Assembly (NCBI GenBank): GCA_001179505.1
Contig: CDMY01000275.1
Coordinates: 433,270-497,269 of the forward strand
Origin: Vitrella brassicaformis
Lineage: Eukaryota; Sar; Vitrellaceae
DNA: 64,000 nt
Direction: 5' to 3'
In this document: piece by piece, positions 56,742 through 64,000 of the stretch
Numbering within the stretch: position 1 is the stretch's first letter
Layout: each line of letters opens with the position of its first letter
Program-made: the position numbers and the translations under genes
The notes under the pieces: generated by a model
Seen by the model: the letters and a program-made list of their open reading frames with translations, nothing else
What the model was told of the DNA's origin: nothing
Databases searched by the model: none

Positions 56742-59700
56742 ATGTCTTTTCCGTCAATGTTCTTCGCTCCGCCGCCCACGTTCCCCTTCAGAGGCCGCTC
56801 ATCGTCTCCCTTCGCCGCCCCCCGAGGCCTCACCGGCCGGCCGCGGTCACCGCTGCCGCCGCCGAGCCCCTACGAGGAGCATGCAGCCGGGGAGAGGCCC
56901 TTCTGGCCCAACACAGCCGTCAACACCTACTACCGGGCGCCTCTGGGGAAGCGACACGGCAAGATCAACTGGAGGATGATATATGCCATTGATCTGGAGC
57001 GGGTTATCCATGAGGGCGACGTGGAGACGCTCGTCGCTCAGTTAGAGAACCTCATGTAAGCGGACAAACAAGGGCCCTGGGGGGATGAGGGTCCGTCTTG
57101 CAAGATGGCGCCCCGTCTCTGTGGTGCGTGTGTCTGTCTTTGTGTGTCTGTCCCCCCTGCCCCTCTCTCTTATCAATCAGGTACGCCAACTTCGACGTTG
57201 ACGACCTGCAGGCGTGCAGCGATGTGCAGTACGTCAAGCTGTTCCAGCTGGCCCAGCTGGCGCTCGAGTACCTGTACGGCACTGTGCGTCAGCTGGAGGA
57301 CCACACCATGCAGCTCACCGACGGCTACCACGCCCTCAAGGCGCACCACGACGAGACGTACGCCACACTACAGGACGAGCAGGAGAGGATCCGCGAACTC
57401 AAGAAGGACCTCAAGCAGCGCAAGAAGGCCCTCGCCGTGTACGAGATGCTGGCCCAGAACCAGCAGGAAACCATGGGCACATGCGACGTGGCGGACGACG
57501 GGGAGGCGACTGAGGCCAAGACAGGGGCTGGTGTGCGGACGGCGGTGCTGGTCAAGTGCGGCCGGTGCGCCAAGAAGTTCCTCAACTCGATGTACCTCGA
57601 CAGCCACATCCAGAAGAGGCACGCGGGCGAGACCATGCCGACTGGTGCGGGGGAGGATTTCGCTACCCTTAAGGAGGAGATACAGAGGGGCCTCAGGGTA
57701 GGGTGAGAGAGACACTGACAGACGCAAACTTGACGGACAGAATAGGCAGATGTCTCTCTCTCTCATCAATGCGCGGATACAGGACACGCACAGGATGCTG
57801 CAGTCTGACCTCACCAACCTCCGCCATGAGATGCAGGTAGGTACGGTACCTAAGGACACACAATGATAGGTACCTAGGTATATGTATACGACATGAAGAT
57901 CATGATGCGTGTCTCCCTCCCGCCTCCGTTGATCAGGATTTGCATGACCGCACCACCACGGCTGGCGGGGGCCGTACGGTGCAGAGCCAGCCGGATAGGG
58001 ACATGGAGGCCAAACTGCAGAGCCTCATCGCCAAACACGAACAGCAAAGCAAAGACGTAATGAGAGAGAGACACCACAGCTGGAGGGTCTCACGGTGGGC
58101 TATGTGGTGTCTGTCTGCAGCTGCTGGCTAAGATGCAGACGATTGAGTCGCAGGTCGTCCACCAGACCGCAAAGGTGGACGGACACGCACTTGGCCTGAC
58201 CGCACATAATGCTCTTACCTTCATGTCTGTGTGTGTCTTTCTTCTACGTGTGTGTTCAGACCGCTGAGCGTGTAAAGGCCGACATCAGTCAGCCTGTGGG
58301 TCAGCTGGAGAGCCGGCTGCAGCAGGTTGAGGGGCTGCTGCAGACCATGCAGACCATGCGCAAGACACAGGGCGGATGGCTCAACGACACACGTACCAAC
58401 GACGACTCAAAGGTGACCTCTCTAAGACGGGAAGGTCTCTCGGATTTCATGTCGTTGTGCGTCTATTGACTGATTCGTGTGCGCAGTATGACGTTGAGGC
58501 GGTGCTGAATGAGGTGCGGCAGCTGCGTGAGGACGTCAAGGTCGGCGCCGCATTCGGCAGCCCGGCCAGCAGGGTGGGCGGAGAGAGACACCTGACTGAC
58601 ATACATGTCACTCACCTTGCTGCACGGATTACTCTCTGTCCACTCACTTTGTGTGTGTCAGGAGATGGATCGTGATAAAGAGTTAGACAAGACCCTCGAC
58701 GCCAACGCCAAACTCAAGGAGACGCTCAAGAAACTCAACAGAGACAAAGACGAGGTGTCTATATCATGTCACTCATGCCTATACCTACGAGACACGACAC
58801 ACTCATGTATATATACCTGTCTGGCACGGTGTGCAATCCAGGAGGGTCGTCGTCGCGAGGCGCTCGAGCGTCAGGTCAAGGACCTCAACAGCGCTAACGC
58901 CACACTCAGGAATCAGCTCAACGGTACCGCACCACACCACACACACGTTGTCGACCGACCGACCGGCCGACATCTTTTATTCCATTGTACTTTGGCGGGC
59001 TGGTAGAGTGCCAGCGTCTCCACCCTGGCCAACGCCCCCGAGAGTACACACATTAACAGACAGACAGACAGACAGACAGACAGAACGAGGGACAGACGCC
59101 AGACAAAGTTACGTACGTATGTGTCGTTGTTTGTGTATTAGATCGACGCCGCCCACGGTAGGTCAGCCCGATATAGGTGTGGCGAGCGACGTGTCGGCGC
59201 CGGCCCCATCGCCCCAGTCGAATCGCATACAGGCCGCCATTCACACCATCACCGCATCCGCACACCGGTACTACCCCACACACGTCACACGTACACACCC
59301 AAACAGCCACGCCAGCACACGACCATCCTTCGCCTGTTGTCATATATCCGCCATGTCTCGTCCATCCAGTGACTTCCTGCGTCGGTCTGAGGGTTTCATT
59401 TCGCACCCGAAGCCCTCCCCCGAGCAGGCAGAGGCCCACCTCAACCTGGCACCAGGATCGCTCTCCAACCAGCTGGCCAACCTCATGACCCTACGCGCCT
59501 CGGCCAAGGAACGCGCCCCGCCGGCCACCATAGTACTGCCGACTGTGCAGGAGGAGCCGCCACACCCCAAGACCCAGGAGCAGCAGCAGCTCACCAGGCC
59601 TCTGCTCGAGTCTCTCCCGCCCTCACCGCCCATGGTTCCCGCACCACCGCCGACCTGCCCCCTCCCTACCAAGGAGATCGAGAAACCGGCCTTTGTCGAG

Positions 59701-61266
59701 CCTGCACCCACCCCCACACCTGCTCCCCCACCCCCGGCACCGCTCCCGGAGCGGTCTCGGTCGATGCAGAACGTGCGCGAGCCGGTGCATGCCGTGAAAC
59801 AGCCGTCTACGCCCCCTCCCGAGCCACGGAGGCAGATGGTCAAGGAAGCTCCCCCTCCTGCCCGAAGGGGCACCGGCACATGGATCACATTGAGGAACAG
59901 CAGTGACTCTCTCGACCCATACCATGGCGGTGGGGGGGATCAGAAGGTGTCTGTGGTGCAGCGGGGGGCGCAGCTGCATCGGGAGGCGCATCACTTGTCG
60001 GACGGTGGCTATCACGTGATGCACAAGATGAGCTCGGGCAGCGGCAGCCAGGCGGACGGGGCGGGCTTGACGACGCAGAGCGGTAGTGCCACGGCTAGCG
60101 ATGACGCTGATAGCACCGGGAGGAGGGGCAAGTCCGCTCCACCTGCTGCAGGTAGGTAGACCTGTTGGTCTGCCTGTATGTATCCATGGAATAGATCTTC
60201 CTTCAGTGATTCTTCACAAATCTCTGTCTGTCTGTGTGTGTGTCAGATGGGTCGTCTCGTCGCAACAGCTTCCAGAAGCTCCGCGAAGGCGTCAAGTCGG
60301 TCATCCGCTTCGCCACCCCCAAGAAACGCCAGAGCACCACCAACACATCCAGCAAGCAGCCCCAGCCTTCCGTCCAGCACCACTCATCCTTCAACCACCA
60401 CCACCACCACCAGCACCACCAGCAGCACCACCCACCCCCGCCCGTCTCCCATTCGGTGGTCAACTCGCCTGAGCGTCCGCAGGAGCCGCTGTACACGCAG
60501 CTGTCTGCCATGACGGGGCGGCACAGCATGTCGGGCCCTGTGGCGCAGTGCATTGAGAAGGAGGTGCGGGCGGCACTCTATCGGGACCAGCCCACAACGG
60601 AGGAAGACGTCAGTGGCCAGCCGGTGCCCGAGCCACAGGTACAGAGGACAGTGGGGGGATCTGCGTGTGGGTGTCGATGGATAAATGCGGTGCAGGTGGG
60701 TTCGAGTGTGGGTGTGGGGGGCCGTGGCGGTCCTGTTGGTGTGGACGAGGACCCATCGGAGGGCCGGGACACGGAGCGATCTCGCGGCACCGCAGACTTC
60801 GGCAAATGCAGCGAGGCCCCGTCACGCTCGCCCGTAAGAACCGACATCACATCATGGCATGTAGCTAGCCTGCATTCCGATCAACTGCACTGCGACCCTC
60901 TATGTATTTGTTCAGGACAAGGCCAGTGTGGAGAGCCCCCCTCTGCGTGGCGGCATGATGGATGAGGTGGAGGCCTTCTCGCTCGGCGACGGCCAGCAGT
61001 CCAACGCACCCTCATCCCCACGCAAGGCAGCCCACCCGCCCTCGTTCGGCCGCTCGACATCTGACGATGGCATGCGCCGCATTGTGGTGGGCGGAGCGAG
61101 TAGCAGGAACGACACACAGCCAAAGGGGTAGGTATGGGTGGGGGAGACACAGAGCGAGAAATGGCATGACCTGGTGTGTGTGTGTGTCTCTGTGTGTTGC
61201 AGGGGCGCATCAGGACGATCTGGCAAGGCGGATGACGTGCGTGTTGGCGAGTTTGACGACCACTGA
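56742..61266 (+). CDS. DZIP1/Iguana-like ciliary basal-body protein
   Basis: A gene of more than twelve exons starts MSFPSMFFAPPPTF; exons 56742-57055 and 57181-57697 are firm. The DZIP1 N-terminal domain is present (KINWRMIYAIDLERVIHEGD, YANFDVDD). It is followed by coiled coil (LEDHTMQLTDGYHALKAHHD, ELKKDLKQRKKALAVYEML) and one C2H2 finger, CGRCAKKFLNSMYLDSHIQK-RH, at about residue 255. Short coiled-coil exons follow (QLESRLQQVEGLLQTMQTM, EVRQLREDVK, EALERQVKDLNSANATLRNQ). The C-terminal half is Pro/Ser-rich and disordered, with a small basic patch (FQKLREGVKSVIRFATPKKR) and a His run. DZIP1 proteins act at the basal body and transition zone in ciliogenesis, so the organism very likely builds flagella. 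The stop follows GEFDDH. Confidence 0.87.
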
Positions 61267-61567
61267 CTACGATTCTTTTTGCAAGGTGTGTGTGGGGTGG
61301 GTGCATACATAAGCCATTGATATGTTGTTCCTTTGAAGCGACAGAGAGACAGACAGACAGACAGGTGGACGGACGGACGGACGGACGGACACAATGATTT
61401 GGTTGAGCTCCGAGGGAGGAAGGGACCACAGACCGACAGACGGGCAGCATGCACATCAATGCATTGCATTCAATCATCACACAGACAGACAGACAATCGA
61501 AACGCACACCCATGCAAGAGTTCCATCCATCCATCCATCCATGTACCACCATTCAGGTGTCTGTCGA

Positions 61568-63535
61568 TCACGCGTACGTTTTGAGCAGCCACAGGTATGT
61601 GATGACGCACAGTGCGATGATGGTCCCCGCTACCGCACCCACCACCTGCAACGTCTTGTCGCTCGTCGCCTGCGTCACTGCACACACACACAACACAACA
61701 CAACACACCACGACATAACGACACAGACCGTATGAACATGTCTGTGTCTCTGATATCCCTCAACCCATTCATTCGTACGCACCGACGTCCCAGTTTTTCT
61801 GGACGACCATGCCGGCGTACGCCACTGAGTAGTTCCGGTAGGACCTCGCCACAACGTTGAACATGTACCTGCAGGAAGAAGGTCAGACGCCCAATGCGAC
61901 ACCGAAAGAATCTCACTAGTTACTTCTTCCGTGGGCTGATGCCCTCGACGGTGGCGTTGCAAAAACCTGAATTGAGCGAGACATGAATGGATGGATGGAT
62001 GGATGGGTGCCACACAAACGATTATGCTGTGAAGTGCGTTGCCTTACTTACCGCCTGCGCACGCTGAGCCGGGGACGGTTGTGTACGGCCTGAAGGTGTT
62101 GAGCTCCAAGCCACACACAGTGTTGTAGATGCGATCTGACACCACACCCCGCAGCACAGACAGCACAGCACAGCACACATAGATGCGTGTCATGTGCACA
62201 CACACACAGGGGGGCTCACTCACCAGCTTTGAGGAATACAGCAGGGACGGTCCTGTTGTCGGTGTCGAGCAGCAGAGCTGAATACACACTGTAGTCCTCC
62301 GTCTCGCTGATACCTGCAGTGCAGGCACACCACACAGCACGGCACAGCACAGCCACACGCGACGCGTGGCATTCGCTGTATGTTGCCATTTATCATATAT
62401 GTGGGGGGGGCGGGGCGCACATACCGACGGGCACATAGCTGGCAGGGGTCCACTGCAGCTCCACACTCAGCTCTGCAGACAGCCAAAGACAAGTGGGGAC
62501 GGGGTTGGTCTCCTTCCTTTACGCACCTGAGAGTTGTTTGATGTTCAGTCTCCCCTGCACTCCCGGCCTCGGGAATGCACCTGCACCCACCCATCCATCC
62601 ATCCATCCATCCATTGGGAGTGGAAGAGCTTGGGCATCCGTGCGCATTTTCCACCCAGCCATCCACCCACCTATGTCGGCGAGGACTGTGAATGTGTAGC
62701 TGGCCATCGTCCTCGCATACACGGCAAAATAGTACTACACACATTCGGAAGGGACGCCAACTGAGAAAGGCCTGAACGTGCAGTCTGCTGCCTGGCTACC
62801 AACCTCTGTGGACACGAGTGGCACCTCAAAGAACGACGGAGCTCCATCTCGCGACCCATCCGTCACGCTCTTGAAATGAGTCCTGACACACACACACACA
62901 ACGCCACACAAAAGTCTGTGCATGTGGCATCTGTTCCTTCGCCCGGCCCTCCCTCCCTCCACCCACGCACCCACCCGCCCACCCACCCACCCACCAGGTG
63001 CCCGAGTAAGGGTCAGGGTAGCATTGTCTTGTCTTTCTGACGTACAGGTAGACGACCCCCCTGCAGGGCTCGAGGTGTATGATGAGTTTCCTATAGGCGT
63101 CGGGCTGGTTGATGGTGGTGACATTGACGTTTCTGTAGAAGTAGAGGTGGCTGTGGTTGGCCACGATGTCGCGCCTGATGACCTCACCCTCGCTGATCAC
63201 CGTTATGTTGCTCACCGTGTCGTAGAACTCGTGTGGACATCTGAACCCATCCATCCATCCATCCAAGTGGTAGCCATTGCAAATGACGTTTGTTTGCTGT
63301 CTGGCGCTTACGCAGTGGACTTGCCGACGGCAGGTGCGTCCGGGTTGAGGATTTGAGCGTCCGCCGGCGCCAAGATGCACACGAAGACCAGAGTCCATAA
63401 CAGCGCAGCGGCCGCTGCCGCTGCCCCAGATCTCACTTCAGATGTCGTTGTCGTGAAGGATGCCTGCAATATTCGCGCAGGTACTCGTTTGCTGAGCCTT
63501 TCCATCCGTCGGCGCAGGAATTTACGTCGGTGCAT
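61568..63535 (-). CDS. Type I membrane protein with multi-module ectodomain
   Basis: About ten exons start at 63535 (MHRRKFLRRR) or 63505 (MERLSKRVPAR). A hydrophobic signal/anchor (AAAAAAALLWTLVFVCILAP) ends at an ADAQ cleavage-like site. The ectodomain reads CPHEFYDTVSNITVISEGEV, HLEPCRGVVYLYVRKTRQCY, YYFAVYARTMASYTFTVLAD, ISETEDYSVYSALLLDTDNR, then FCNATVEGISPRKKYMFNVV. It is beta-rich, with several N-glycosylation sequons. One C-terminal helix (VVGAVAGTIIALCVITYLWL) precedes a tail of about four residues. The pattern loosely recalls the modules of NDNF-like secreted proteins, but this is a weak impression. Function is unknown. Confidence 0.65.
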
Positions 63536-63936
63536 AGGAGGTGGATGTGACGCATTCTCACTAACCTTTGGAACATCATCGATAAAAGACATGCTATCTA
63601 TCAGCATCGATGGATCCGCTCGCTATGTGCCAAGCAGGAGATAGATACTAATTGGAAGCGGCACGGCACAGAGGCGTGGGCAAACCCACGGAAAAGAAAC
63701 ACACACACATACACACACACACACACACTCACAAGCAGCTAGCTGTCCACTGACCTGACTGACGTCCACACACGGCACAGACGCACGCACGCATAGGGAC
63801 AGACACAGAGAGAGAGAGGGTGGGGTGAGTGGAATGTGTACGTGTGTGTGTTCGTGTAAGCAAGTGCCACACATCACACCACCAGGAGGAAACAAGTGCA
63901 AAACTGGTTTTCCAGCTCCATAACCGTTTTCCGCCC
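63536..63936. other. Intergenic upstream of the membrane protein
   Basis: This holds an (AC)n tract near 63700-63730. GGTTTTCC-type sequences (63906-63932) sit in inverted orientation to the array that follows. No gene is seen. Confidence 0.35.
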
Positions 63937-64000
63937 GGAAAACCAGACACCCCCAACGGAAAACCAGACACGCTGTACAGAAAACCAGCAGTGCTGTACA
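63937..64000. repeat. Start of a 21-bp tandem array at the window edge
   Basis: Three units of exactly 21 bp begin at 63937, 63958 and 63979, each with GAAAACCAG near the start. A fourth seems to begin at 64000. Units 2 and 3 share GCTGTAC at their ends. Confidence 0.75.

Overview
The window is nuclear DNA of a unicellular eukaryotic alga. Almost every gene is split by short GT-AG introns. Genes lie on both strands and are often head-to-head, and introns and gaps are full of simple repeats (ACAG, TGTG, GGAT and 5-mer units). The gene set combines a plastid-type ATP/ADP translocase and an Obg GTPase, both with presequence-like N-termini, a ciliary DZIP1 protein, a CRT-like transporter and a eukaryotic HisH-HisF fusion. 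This suggests a photosynthetic, flagellated protist with a complex plastid, most like a chromerid alveolate such as Vitrella. That placement is inference and was not tested.

Layout. Positions 1-6.8 kb hold a partial membrane protein (-), a two-domain glyoxalase-fold protein (-), a SnoaL/NTF2-like protein (+), elongin C (-) and an HDDC2-type HD phosphohydrolase (+). Positions 7.6-11.6 kb hold a Lys/Ala/Pro-rich histone H1-like protein (-), two weakly supported small genes, and a single-box HMGB protein (+). Positions 11.6-13.4 kb are a repeat-rich gap with a diverged tandem duplication. Positions 13.4-20.6 kb hold a J-domain-like gene that appears broken, a SKP1-like gene and an EF-hand gene (all -), then an acidic protein with a three-fold internal motif (+). 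Positions 20.6-23.2 kb are non-coding with a 300-N assembly gap. Positions 23.2-36.6 kb hold a long PPP4R1-like HEAT protein (+), a three-MA3 PDCD4/MRF-type protein (-) and Obg (+). Positions 37-48 kb hold a CRT-like transporter (-), HIS7 (+), a coiled-coil protein (-) and a CENP-B-type HTH protein without a nuclease domain (+). Positions 49-64 kb hold a Cys-rich surface protein (-), a fully spliced small gene with no long exon (-), the ATP/ADP translocase (+), ribosomal protein bL20 (-), DZIP1 (+), a type I membrane protein (-) and the start of a 21-bp tandem array.

Most genes look like single-copy housekeeping functions: ubiquitin-ligase adaptors (elongin C, SKP1-like), translation (MA3 protein, bL20, Obg), chromatin (H1-like, HMGB), histidine biosynthesis and organelle transport. 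The pattern not covered by ordinary annotation is a dyad-like element, GCGAGCTWAGCTYGC or its half-site. It recurs just upstream of, or between, gene starts and looks like a shared promoter or 5'-leader element for several divergent pairs. Exon junctions were read by eye from GT-AG signals and frame continuity. Where exon lengths were summed, they gave a whole number of codons.
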